Origin: Streptosporangiaceae bacterium
GTDB taxonomy: Bacteria; Actinomycetota; Actinomycetes; Streptosporangiales; Streptosporangiaceae
NCBI GenBank assembly: GCA_019239975.1
Contig: JAFAZE010000117.1
Span: 1 to 64,000, forward strand
Length of the DNA stretch: 64,000 bases
Reading direction: 5' to 3'
Shown here piece after piece: positions 53,558 through 61,229 of this stretch. The notes under the pieces were generated by a model. It was not told where the DNA came from and ran no database searches. It saw nothing but the letters and a program-made list of their open reading frames with translations. Position 1 is the stretch's first letter. Every line of letters begins with the position of its first letter. A program made the translations under genes and the position numbers.

Positions 53558-54453
53558 AGCGTGATCCGGTCGGCGTACCCGCGGGCAGCGCGCTTGCCAG
53601 CAAGCGCAGCGGGCCGACCGTCCTGCGGATCGCGCTGGGCGCGCAGCTACGGCGGCTGCGGGAAGCCAGCGGTCTCACGACCGCTGAGGCAGCCGAGGCG
53701 ATCCGCGCCACCCACTCCAAGATCAGTCGCCTCGAGCGGGGACGCAGCGCCGCGAGGCAGCGCGACGTGGCCGATCTGCTCAGCCTCTACGGGGTCACCG
53801 AACAGTCCGAGCGCGAAAAGCTGCTGGCACTGACCCGCGAGGCCAGCGTCCCCGGCTGGTGGCAGCAGTACAGCGACATCCTGCCGAGATGGCTCGAACT
53901 CTATGTCGGGCTGGAAAAGGCCGCCTCGGTCATTCGCCCCTATGAGGTGCAGTTCGTCCATGGCCTGATGCAGACCGAGGACTACGCCCGTGCGGTCATC
54001 CTCATCTCCAACGCTCACGCGCCGGCGGAGGAGGTCGACCGCCGTGTCAGGCTCCGGATGGAGCGCCAGCGGCTGCTCACACAGCCGGACGCGCCGGAGC
54101 TGTGGGCCGTGCTGGACGAGGCGGCGCTGCGCCGGCCCGCGGACGGCCCGGCGGTAATGCGCGCGCAGCTGGAGTACCTGCTGGAGCTCACGGACCTGCC
54201 CAACGTCACCTTGCAGATCATCCCGTTCAGCGTCGGCCCGCACGCGGCGGCCGGTGGCCCGTTCACCATCCTGCGGTTCCCCGAACCGGACCTGCCCGAC
54301 GTGGTCTACCTGGAGCAGCTCAACAGCGCGCTCTACCTTGACCAGCCCGAGGACGTCGACGACTACGTGGCCGTCATGGACCAGCTGTGTGTCCAGGCCG
54401 TCACCGGTGCCGCCAGCAAAGACATGCTCAGGACGCTCCTCAAAGAGGCCTAG
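53536..54453 (+). CDS. XRE-family helix-turn-helix regulator with DUF5753-type sensor domain
   Basis: An N-terminal XRE domain (LRRLREASGLTTAEAAEAIR, THSKISRLERGRSA) is followed by the ~180-residue DUF5753-type C-terminal domain (VPGWWQQYSDILPRWLELYV, RPYEVQFVHGLMQTEDYARA, PDVVYLEQLNSALYL), the usual partner of DUF397. I chose the ATG at 53536, in the second copy of the duplication; upstream in-frame starts (53464, 53494) would add a weakly supported tail. The product has 305 residues. Confidence 0.88.
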   Translation: MVSHQGEKRDPVGVPAGSALASKRSGPTVLRIALGAQLRRLREASGLTTAEAAEAIRATHSKISRLERGRSAARQRDVADLLSLYGVTEQSEREKLLALTREASVPGWWQQYSDILPRWLELYVGLEKAASVIRPYEVQFVHGLMQTEDYARAVILISNAHAPAEEVDRRVRLRMERQRLLTQPDAPELWAVLDEAALRRPADGPAVMRAQLEYLLELTDLPNVTLQIIPFSVGPHAAAGGPFTILRFPEPDLPDVVYLEQLNSALYLDQPEDVDDYVAVMDQLCVQAVTGAASKDMLRTLLKEA

Positions 54454-54528
54454 CCCGCAGGGACAATCAAAACCCACTAGGCTCGCTATGTCCCAATAAT
54501 CACAGCAGGATCAGCGAGAGCGGAGAGG

Positions 54529-56223
54529 CTACCCGTGACCGAGAGCTCGTCCGGCCCCGGCCAGAAGGCACCCAGGATCGACCCGTCCGTGCCGCACTCC
54601 GCCCGGGTCTGGAACTACTGGCTGGGCGGCAAGGACAACTACGCGTCCGACCGCATGGTCGGCGACCAGGTCATCGCGATGGTCCCGGATATCGCCCGCA
54701 TCGCCCGGCTGCAGCGCGCCTTCCTCGTCAGCGCGGTGAAGTACCTTGCCGGCGAGGCGGGGATCCGGCAGTTCCTTGACATCGGCACCGGCCTGCCGAC
54801 CGCCAACAACACCCATGAGGTGGCCCAGGCGATCGCGCCGGAATCGCGCATCGTCTACGTGGACAACGACCCGCTCGTGCTCGCGCACGCCCGCGCCCTG
54901 CTCACGAGCACACCACAGGGCGCCTGCGACTACATCGACGCGGATGTGCGCGACCCGGGCAAGATCCTCACGGCGGCGGCTGGCACGCTGGACTTCGCCA
55001 GGCCCGTCGCGCTCATACTGCTGGGCGTCCTGGGCCAGATCCCCGACTCCGACAACCCGCGGGCGATCGTCGCACAGCTGCTGGACGCCGTGCCATCCGG
55101 GAGCTACGTCGCCCTCTGCGACGGCACCAACACCAGCGAGGCGGTCAACGAGGCCATCGGGCGCTACAACGAAAACTCCCACAACGCCTATCACCTCCGC
55201 AGTCCCGAGCAGATCACCGGTTTCTTCGACGGCCTGGAACTGGTGGAGCCGGGGATCGCGGGCCTGGGCCGGTGGCGCCCGGAGGCCACCCCGTTCCCCG
55301 GCGCCGGTGAGGTCCCCGGAATGTGCGGCGTCGGCCGCAAGCCGTAATGCGCCAGCGGCGCCCGGCCCGTATACGGCGATCCGGACCGAGACCGTCGCCG
55401 TGACGGGTTCCGGCAGGGCGCCGAGGCGGGCGTCGAGGCCGGCTGGCCGCACGTGATGGCCGCTCGGCCCCATCATGACGAGGTCGCGCAGCTGCCCGTG
55501 CCGCAGGTCGACCCGGTAGGTGAGGGTCCGCTCGGTGATGAGGCCGAAGCCGGCCATGCTCGCCGCGAGCCGCCGCGGTTTCTCCGGGTCGACGGTGAGC
55601 ATCCCCAGCGGCGCGATCAGCTCGCCGAGATGGGCCGGCGCCGGCGTCACCATCAGGAAGATCCCGCCGGGCGCGAGCACGCGGGCGGTCTCCCCGGGAT
55701 TGCGCGGGCCGAAGACGCTCATGACGATCGCGGCCGACCGGCTGGCCACCGGAAGCGGGCCCCAGACGTCAGCGCCCACCGCCGCCGCGCGGGGATGACA
55801 GCGAGCCGCCCTGCGCAGCGCGGCCTTGGACACGTCCAGGCAGACGCCGGTCCGGCCGGCCGCCGAATCCAGCACGGCCGCCAGATAGTAACCGGTGCCC
55901 CCGGCCAGGTCGAGGGCGATGCCGGAAGCGAGCCGCGACCCCCGGACGCACCCGGCGAGCGCGTCCGCGATCGGCGCGTAGTGGCCCCCGCCGAGGAACC
56001 GCTCGCGCGCCGCCGCCATGGCGGCGGTGTCAGCCGTCCCCGCCGCGGGCCGGCCCGACCGCAGGTTGAGGTATCCCTGGCGGGCGATGTCGAAGCAATG
56101 GCCGCGGCCGCACCGCACGGACCGGCCCGCGGGCGAGAACCCGGCCCCGCAGACGGGGCAGGCCAGGGCGGGCAGCGCCGCGAGAAGGGCGGGGATGCCC
56201 GGTTCCCCGGCCACGGCGGTCAC
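54529..56223 (-). CDS. RlmA-like 23S rRNA guanine methyltransferase with run-on C-terminus
   Basis: Residues 1-~290 (bases about 55355-56223) are a typical RlmA/RlmA(II)-like methyltransferase. The N-terminal zinc ribbon CPVCGAGF...CGRGHCFDIARQGY is followed by the SAM-binding LDLAGGTGYYLAAVL and the VFGPRNPGETARVLAPGG segment. The fold should end near VSVRIAVYGP, but the frame stays open for another ~275 codons, fully antisense to the DUF574 gene, with Arg/Asp/Gly/Val-rich composition. The start is GTG at 56223, overlapping the YjbR stop (GTGA). The extended product (564 residues) is probably an artefact of stop loss. Confidence 0.75.
   Translation of the reverse strand: MTAVAGEPGIPALLAALPALACPVCGAGFSPAGRSVRCGRGHCFDIARQGYLNLRSGRPAAGTADTAAMAAARERFLGGGHYAPIADALAGCVRGSRLASGIALDLAGGTGYYLAAVLDSAAGRTGVCLDVSKAALRRAARCHPRAAAVGADVWGPLPVASRSAAIVMSVFGPRNPGETARVLAPGGIFLMVTPAPAHLGELIAPLGMLTVDPEKPRRLAASMAGFGLITERTLTYRVDLRHGQLRDLVMMGPSGHHVRPAGLDARLGALPEPVTATVSVRIAVYGPGAAGALRLAADAAHSGDLTGAGERGGLRAPPAQARDPRLHQFQAVEETGDLLGTAEVIGVVGVFVVAPDGLVDRLAGVGAVAEGDVAPGWHGVQQLCDDRPRVVGVGDLAQDAQQYERDGPGEVQRASRRREDLARVAHIRVDVVAGALWCAREQGAGVREHERVVVHVDDARFRRDRLGHLMGVVGGRQAGADVKELPDPRLAGKVLHRADEEGALQPGDAGDIRDHRDDLVADHAVGRVVVLAAQPVVPDPGGVRHGRVDPGCLLAGAGRALGHG
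54535..55347 (+). CDS. DUF574-family SAM-dependent methyltransferase
   Basis: A 270-residue protein with PSVPHSARVWNYWLGGKDNY, the SAM-site FLDIGTGLPTANNTHEVAQ and VYVDNDPLVLAHARALL, all diagnostic of the actinobacterial DUF574 family, whose substrates are unknown. GAGCGGAGAGG lies about 8 nt before the GTG. It follows the XRE gene by 81 nt and is often found near XRE/DUF397 genes. Confidence 0.93.
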   Translation: MTESSSGPGQKAPRIDPSVPHSARVWNYWLGGKDNYASDRMVGDQVIAMVPDIARIARLQRAFLVSAVKYLAGEAGIRQFLDIGTGLPTANNTHEVAQAIAPESRIVYVDNDPLVLAHARALLTSTPQGACDYIDADVRDPGKILTAAAGTLDFARPVALILLGVLGQIPDSDNPRAIVAQLLDAVPSGSYVALCDGTNTSEAVNEAIGRYNENSHNAYHLRSPEQITGFFDGLELVEPGIAGLGRWRPEATPFPGAGEVPGMCGVGRKP

Positions 56224-56573
56224 GATCGCGCCGGGCGGTCTTTCTTCGGCAGCTTGCTCACGACGGCCTCGTAGGAGGCGTCAATGGCCTCGACGATCTC
56301 GTCGTCCGGTATCCCGGCGTTGACCCGCAGCTTGTTCCATCCGGAGCGCCCGATGTACGGCATGACCGAGGCGTCTTCCGGGTAACGCGCGAGCCACTCG
56401 TCCGCCATGTCCCGGGTCGGCCCGCACTTCAGCCCCAGCGATGACGCCGGCCCGGACCCCAGGAAGGCGAAGATCTTCGTGCCCACCTTGGCGACGACAT
56501 CACCCTCCCACGGCTCGTCCTGCCACGCCCCCGGCTTCCCCAGGCAGTACCCGAGCAGCTCATCCCACGTCAT
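56220..56573 (-). CDS. MmcQ/YjbR-family DNA-binding-like protein
   Basis: A 117-residue protein of the YjbR (CyaY-like fold) family: TWDELLGYCLGKPGAWQDEP, VGTKIFAFLG, SLGLKCGP, YIGRSGWNKLRV. DNA binding has been suggested for the family but the function is unknown. The ATG at 56573 has GAGGAG upstream. It is coupled to the RlmA-like gene by a GTGA overlap. Confidence 0.9.
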   Translation of the reverse strand: MTWDELLGYCLGKPGAWQDEPWEGDVVAKVGTKIFAFLGSGPASSLGLKCGPTRDMADEWLARYPEDASVMPYIGRSGWNKLRVNAGIPDDEIVEAIDASYEAVVSKLPKKDRPARS

Positions 56574-56644
56574 GACCGCTCCTCGACATTCCCACAAGCG
56601 TCACCGTAGCGCAGGTCTGGGCACGACGGGACGCGCGCCGCGCC

Positions 56645-56722
56645 CCCGTTCAGCCCGGGGTCACCGCGTCCCCGTTCAGGCCGGGGTCACCGCGTCCCCG
56701 TTCAGGCCGGGGTCACCGCATC
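56645..56722. repeat. Three tandem 26-bp units upstream of yjbR
   Basis: CCCGTTCAGGCCGGGGTCAC followed by CGCGTC repeats at 56645, 56671 and 56697 with one substitution in the first unit and one in the third. It ends 10 nt before the VOC stop codon. Confidence 0.9.
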
Positions 56723-56731
56723 GGAGCCGGC

Positions 56732-57469
56732 TCAGCGCGGGGTGAGGACGCAGAACTCGCTGCCTTCCGGGTCGGCGAGCACCTCCCACGCCACGTCGCC
56801 CTGGCCGACGTCGGCGGGCTCCGCTCCGGCCTCGCGCAGCGCCCGAACGGCGGCGGCGAGGTCCTCGCCCTTCTCCGGCGCGACGTCGAGGTGCACCCGG
56901 TTCTTCACCGTCTTGGCGTCCGGCACCCGCAGCAGTTCCAGGAACGGCCCGGTGTCCGACGGCGATCGCAGCGAGACCCAGCCGTCGCCCGAGTCCCGGC
57001 GGGTCCAGCCGGTGGCCAGTTCCCAGAAGCCCGCCGCGGCCTCGGGATCGGCGCAGTCCGCGACGATGGCGGCGACCGGCCCCGTGTCACGGTAGACGGG
57101 CCGCGGGTCGAGCACGCAGAACTCGTTGCCCTCGGGGTCGGCGAGCACCTCCCACGCCACGTCGCCCTGGCCGATGTCGGCGCGTACCGCGCCCAGGCCG
57201 AGCAGCCGGTCGACCTCGGCCGCCTGGTGGGCGGCGGACTCGGTCCGCAGGTCCAGGTGCACCCGGTTCTTGCCCGATTTCGGCTCCCGAACCGGCACGA
57301 ACACCAGCGGCTGCGCCACCGGGTCCGGATAGGTGTAGCCGGCCGGCCACACGTCCACCTCGTCCGCCTCCTCGGCCGCCACCTCCCAGCCGAGCGCGGC
57401 CGCCCACCACCGCCCCAGCCGTGCCGGGTCCGCGGCGTCGATCACCAGATGAACAAGCCGAGTAGCCAT
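56732..57469 (-). CDS. VOC-family protein with two glyoxalase-like domains
   Basis: The 245-residue protein is an internal duplication. Both halves (about 1-122 and 128-245) contain KNRVHLDL/KNRVHLDV and end in the same GQGDVAWEVLADPEG(N/S)EFCVL. Two VOC modules in one chain form a complete metal-dependent or binding pocket, as in glyoxalases and bleomycin-binding-type proteins. The substrate is unknown. GGAAGGTGG precedes the ATG. Confidence 0.92.
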   Translation of the reverse strand: MATRLVHLVIDAADPARLGRWWAAALGWEVAAEEADEVDVWPAGYTYPDPVAQPLVFVPVREPKSGKNRVHLDLRTESAAHQAAEVDRLLGLGAVRADIGQGDVAWEVLADPEGNEFCVLDPRPVYRDTGPVAAIVADCADPEAAAGFWELATGWTRRDSGDGWVSLRSPSDTGPFLELLRVPDAKTVKNRVHLDVAPEKGEDLAAAVRALREAGAEPADVGQGDVAWEVLADPEGSEFCVLTPR

Positions 57470-57707
57470 CCCGCCACCTTCCCACTCCCGGCCGGCTCAG
57501 GCAACACAGGGCACGGGCAATGCTCGTGGCCTGGGCACGGGCGCTCGCCTCTTGCGTTACCCGAGCGCATCTGCTTTCCTTCTTGGCCTGTGAGATGAGA
57601 TGATTTGCCGGGGGAGCGTCCTGGTGGGATGGCGCGACGACGATGCCGGCAGGCCGACTGTGATAGCTGCCGGGCAGGGCCCGTTCCCGCCGGATGGAGG
57701 AGTGCTG

Positions 57708-58610
57708 ATGACCGTGATGCCCACGGGGCTCAATCGGCTGGAGGGGCAGCTTCCCGACGAGCTGGACGCGGCCCCGGCGGCTGCGCGGATACGGCTGGGG
57801 ACGCGGCTGCGCCGCCTTCGCGAGGAGGCGGAGATATCCCGGGAGAAGGCCGGAGCGGCGATCCGGTCCTCGGCGTCGAAGATCAGCCGCCTGGAACTCG
57901 GCCGCACCGCGATCAAGGCGCGGGACCTGGCCGATCTGCTCGCCCTGTACGGCGCCAGCGACGAGGCGGAGCGCGCCGGCATGCTCGCGCTGGCCCGGCA
58001 CGCCAGCGCTCCCGGCTGGTGGCAGGGCTACGGCGACGCGGTGCCCGCCTGGGTCAAGCCCTACCTGGGGCTGGAGCAGGCCGCCAGCCTCATCCGCGGC
58101 TACGACGTGCAGTTCGTGCCGGGGCTGCTGCAGACGCCCGCGTACGCCCGGGCGGTGTTCGGCCTGCCCGGCGGCTCAACCGGCGACCAGGCCGAACGGC
58201 GGGTCGCGGTGCGGATGCGCCGCCAGGAGATCCTGCACCGCGCGGACCCGCCGTACCTGTGGGTCGTGATCGACGAGTCGGCGCTGCGCCGCCCGGTCGG
58301 CGGCACCGCGGTGATGCGCGCGCAGATCGAGCACCTGATCGAGATCACCCAGCTGCGCCACGTCAACATCCAGGTACTGCCGTTCCGGGCCGGAGGCCAC
58401 GCCGCGGGCGGCGGCCCGGTCATCCTGCTGCGGTTCGCCGGGGACCAGCTTCCGGACGTGGTTTACCTGGAGCAGCTCAACAGCGCCCTCTACCCCTCCA
58501 GGCCGGCCGACCTGACCTACTACTGGAACGTGCTCAACCAGCTCGCCACCGAGGCCGACCCGCCGATCGCGAGCACCATGATCCTCAATCAGATCCGCAA
58601 GGAACTCTGA
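57708..58610 (+). CDS. XRE-family regulator with DUF5753-type domain, second copy
   Basis: A 300-residue paralogue of the XRE protein at 53.5 kb: RLRRLREEAEISREKAGAAI, ASKISRLELGRTAIKARDLA, APGWWQGYGDAVPAWVKPYL and PDVVYLEQLNSALYPSR. GGAGGAG lies 5 nt before the ATG at 57708; the open frame extends 36 codons upstream without support. It has no DUF397 next to it. Confidence 0.9.
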   Translation: MTVMPTGLNRLEGQLPDELDAAPAAARIRLGTRLRRLREEAEISREKAGAAIRSSASKISRLELGRTAIKARDLADLLALYGASDEAERAGMLALARHASAPGWWQGYGDAVPAWVKPYLGLEQAASLIRGYDVQFVPGLLQTPAYARAVFGLPGGSTGDQAERRVAVRMRRQEILHRADPPYLWVVIDESALRRPVGGTAVMRAQIEHLIEITQLRHVNIQVLPFRAGGHAAGGGPVILLRFAGDQLPDVVYLEQLNSALYPSRPADLTYYWNVLNQLATEADPPIASTMILNQIRKEL

Positions 58611-58642
58611 CCGTCGGGCTTCTCCGGTACGTTTAGTTGTGC

Positions 58643-59884
58643 ATGGCTAAATTCCGGGCAGCGGCGCCCAGCCGGCGGCCGCTGGAGATGGCGCTGCTGG
58701 TCGCCGGGGTCGCCGCGCTCGGCTTTAACCTCCGCGGGGCGATCACCAGCCTTCCGCCCGTGTATCCCGAGCTCGAGTCGCGGCTGGGGCTGTCCCCGGC
58801 GACCGTCTCCGTGCTGGCCGCCACGCCGGTCATCTGCTTCGGTATCGTCTCGGCGTTCGCGGCGTGGCTGAGCAGGCGGCTCGGTGAGGAGCGCATCCTG
58901 CTGGCCGCGGTCGGCGTGCTCGCCCTCGGGCTGCTGCTGCGCGGCCTGTTTCCCGGCGCGATGCTGTTCCCCGGGACGGTGCTGGCGGCGAGCGCGATCG
59001 CCGTGATGAACGTGCTGCTGTCCAGCCTGATCAAGCGGCGCTGGCCGGAGCGGGCGGGCCTGCTGATCGGGATCTACCTGACCGCCCTGTCGCTGGGGGC
59101 GGTCACCGGCTCCCTGGTGAGCGTGCCGCTGTACCGGGCGACCAGCCCCTCGGTGCGGCTGACGCTGGGCTGGCTGGCCGGTCCCGCCGCGCTGGCGATG
59201 GTGCTGTGGCTGCCGCAGGCGCGGTACCGGACCCAGGAGCCCAGCCCCGGCGCGCGGCGGGTCGCCGTGTACCGGCACGCGCTGGCCTGGCAGGTCACGG
59301 CGTTCATGGGGCTGCAGAGCCTGCTGTACTACGCGGCGCTGTCCTGGCTGCCCACGATCTTCCGTGACCGCGGCGCCACGCCGGCAACCGCGGGCAACCT
59401 GCTCGCGCTGATGGGGCTCGGCAACTTCGCGACGTCGCTGCTCGTTCCCGTGCTCGCGCAACGGCTTCACGGGCAGCGGGTGCTCGCCGTCCCCGCCGTC
59501 GCCGGGCTCGCGGCCGGGCTCGCGGGCGCGCTGTACGCGCCGCTCGGCAGCGCCGTGGTGTGGGTCCTGATCCTCGGCGTCAGCCAGGGCGCCGCCCTCG
59601 CTCTGGCGATCTTCTTCACGATGGCCCGCGCTCCCGATGCCGTGTCCGCGGCGTCGCTGTCCTCGCTCGCGCAGGCCGTCGGGTACCTGGTCGCGAGCGC
59701 GGGGCCGCTGGAGGTGGGCCTGCTGCACACCGCGACGGGCGGCTGGAACCTGCCGGTAGCGGTGCTGCTCGTGCTGGCCGGCCTGGAGGTCGTCGCGGGA
59801 TTCCTCGCGGGCCGCCCGCGCGTGCTGCCCGTCGCGCCGGGACCCGCGGAGCTCATGACCCCGACCGCCGCCCCGGCGGACTAG
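58643..59884 (+). CDS. MFS transporter, CynX/NimT-like
   Basis: A 413-residue protein with about twelve membrane segments and the family opening LGFNLRGAITSLPPVYPELE, seen in CynX/NimT-type cyanate/2-nitroimidazole transporters. TACGTT (58628-58633) is a candidate -10 box, giving an almost leaderless mRNA for the ATG at 58643 (or a TTG two codons earlier). It overlaps the convergent HEXXH gene by 32 nt. Confidence 0.88.
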   Translation: MAKFRAAAPSRRPLEMALLVAGVAALGFNLRGAITSLPPVYPELESRLGLSPATVSVLAATPVICFGIVSAFAAWLSRRLGEERILLAAVGVLALGLLLRGLFPGAMLFPGTVLAASAIAVMNVLLSSLIKRRWPERAGLLIGIYLTALSLGAVTGSLVSVPLYRATSPSVRLTLGWLAGPAALAMVLWLPQARYRTQEPSPGARRVAVYRHALAWQVTAFMGLQSLLYYAALSWLPTIFRDRGATPATAGNLLALMGLGNFATSLLVPVLAQRLHGQRVLAVPAVAGLAAGLAGALYAPLGSAVVWVLILGVSQGAALALAIFFTMARAPDAVSAASLSSLAQAVGYLVASAGPLEVGLLHTATGGWNLPVAVLLVLAGLEVVAGFLAGRPRVLPVAPGPAELMTPTAAPAD

Positions 59885-60464
59885 CGATCGCCGCCGCGAC
59901 ACCGTAGGGAATGTGCTTCGGGTGCACGAGAAGCGCCCTTGCCAGCTCGCGGATCGTCATCCGCATCGGGATCAGCAGCCGCTCGCTGTAACGCCACGCG
60001 GCGGCCTCGTCGGTGCCGAACCGCGCCCTTATGGCGGCACGGAAGTGCCGGGCGTCGCCGCCGTCGCCGCGCCAGCCCGGCAGCCACGCGCGCAGCTCGC
60101 CGTCGGTCTCCAGCATCGTCCAGTCCCGCAGCCGTTCGGCTATCTGGCCCGCGGCGTCGATCACGAAAGCCAGCTCGCCGGCCCCGCTGACATGGTGCAC
60201 CCGGCCCTGGTGGTCGCGGCCGGCCCGGATGCTCGCGGAGCTGAACCGCCCGCCGACAGCCAGCGCGGCCACGGCGTGGCCCGCCTCATGCCAGGCGGTA
60301 CGGACGGCCGCCTTGCGGGCGGCCGCGAAACCCTGGGCGAGGCCGCGGTCGTAACGCTGCCTGATCCACACCTCGTGCACGATCGACTCGTCGTCGTAGC
60401 GGGCGAACCGCCGCAGTTCCGCCCGGATCGCGGCCAGGTCCCGCCGCTCGGCAGGCGTAGGCAT
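59853..60464 (-). CDS. Small HEXXH (M41-like) putative metalloprotein
   Basis: A 203-residue soluble protein with AWHEAGHAVAALAVGG, the zinc motif as in FtsH (M41) peptidases, but without the AAA ATPase. Later segments (GAGELAFVIDAAGQIAERLRD, WRYSERLLIPMRMTIRELA) recall the helical part of the FtsH protease domain. It could be a stand-alone protease or an inactive relative. The true start is ATG 60464, 7 nt from a TACCCT -10 box; the longer frame reaches into the HAD gene. Confidence 0.75.
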   Translation of the reverse strand: MPTPAERRDLAAIRAELRRFARYDDESIVHEVWIRQRYDRGLAQGFAAARKAAVRTAWHEAGHAVAALAVGGRFSSASIRAGRDHQGRVHHVSGAGELAFVIDAAGQIAERLRDWTMLETDGELRAWLPGWRGDGGDARHFRAAIRARFGTDEAAAWRYSERLLIPMRMTIRELARALLVHPKHIPYGVAAAIASPPGRRSGS

Positions 60465-60470
60465 GTTCGC

Positions 60471-60477
60471 TAGGGTA
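60471..60477. promoter_or_regulatory. Symmetric bidirectional -10 box TAGGGTA
   Basis: On the + strand TAGGGT (60471-60476) ends 7 nt before ATG 60484. On the - strand TACCCT (60477-60472) ends 7 nt before ATG 60464. One 7-bp box therefore can serve two divergent leaderless genes that are only 19 bp apart. Confidence 0.75.
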
Positions 60478-60483
60478 AGGCGG

Positions 60484-61104
60484 ATGACGGGCCTGGGGCC
60501 GGTGGGTTTCGACCTGGACATGACGCTGATCGACTCGCGCCCCGCGATCATGGCCGCGTTCGCGGGTCTCGCGGAGGACACCGGGGTCGGCATCGACCTG
60601 GCCGAGGTGGACGGAAGGCTCGGTATCAAACTGGAGGACGAGCTCGCGTACTGGTTTGCGCCGGAGCGGATCCCGGCCGCGGCCGAGGGCTACCGCCGGC
60701 ACTACATCCGGCTGGCGGAGCGCATGACGGCCGCGCTGCCCGGTGCGGCCGACGCGCTGCGGGCGGTCCGCGCGGCGGGGGAGCGGGTGGTGATCATCAC
60801 GGCCAAGCATCCGGTCTCGGTGCCGCCGAGCCTGCGCGCCGCCGGCCTGGCGGCCGACGAGCTGTTCACCCACGTGCATGGGCCGGAAAAAGCCGCCGTG
60901 CTGCGCCGTGTGCGGGCCGTGGCCTACGTCGGGGACACGCCGGCCGACATGACCGCCGCCGCCGACGCGGGCGTGCTGGCGGTCGGCGTCACGACCGGGT
61001 CGTTTGGTGCCGGTGAATTGACCGCCGCCGGCGCCGGCGTGGTGCTCAGATCGCTGGCCTGCTTTCCGCTATGGTACTCATCGATACGTACAGCGAGGCA
61101 GTAA
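60484..61104 (+). CDS. HAD-superfamily phosphatase (phosphoglycolate phosphatase-like)
   Basis: A 206-residue HAD protein with motif I DLDMTLIDS, motif II ITAKH and motif IV YVGDTPADMTAA, plus a helical cap between motifs I and II. Gly-Pro-Val-Gly precedes motif I. It may act on phosphoglycolate or another small phosphate ester. The ATG at 60484 is set by the -10 box; it shares its promoter with the HEXXH gene. Confidence 0.9.
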   Translation: MTGLGPVGFDLDMTLIDSRPAIMAAFAGLAEDTGVGIDLAEVDGRLGIKLEDELAYWFAPERIPAAAEGYRRHYIRLAERMTAALPGAADALRAVRAAGERVVIITAKHPVSVPPSLRAAGLAADELFTHVHGPEKAAVLRRVRAVAYVGDTPADMTAAADAGVLAVGVTTGSFGAGELTAAGAGVVLRSLACFPLWYSSIRTARQ

Positions 61105-61216
61105 CTATCCGAAAGAACGCGTTTTCCGGACATTGCGTGGTGTGGGTTGCCTGGACCTTTGCTGGCCGCAAGTAACACTTTTTGCGATGTTATGACGAGC
61201 GGCGGTTATGCCGCTG

Positions 61217-61222
61217 TAAGGT
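61217..61222 (+). promoter_or_regulatory. -10 box TAAGGT for a leaderless transcript
   Basis: TAAGGT ends exactly 7 nt before the GTG at 61230, with no ribosome-binding site. Confidence 0.68.
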
Positions 61223-61229
61223 TTGCCGC

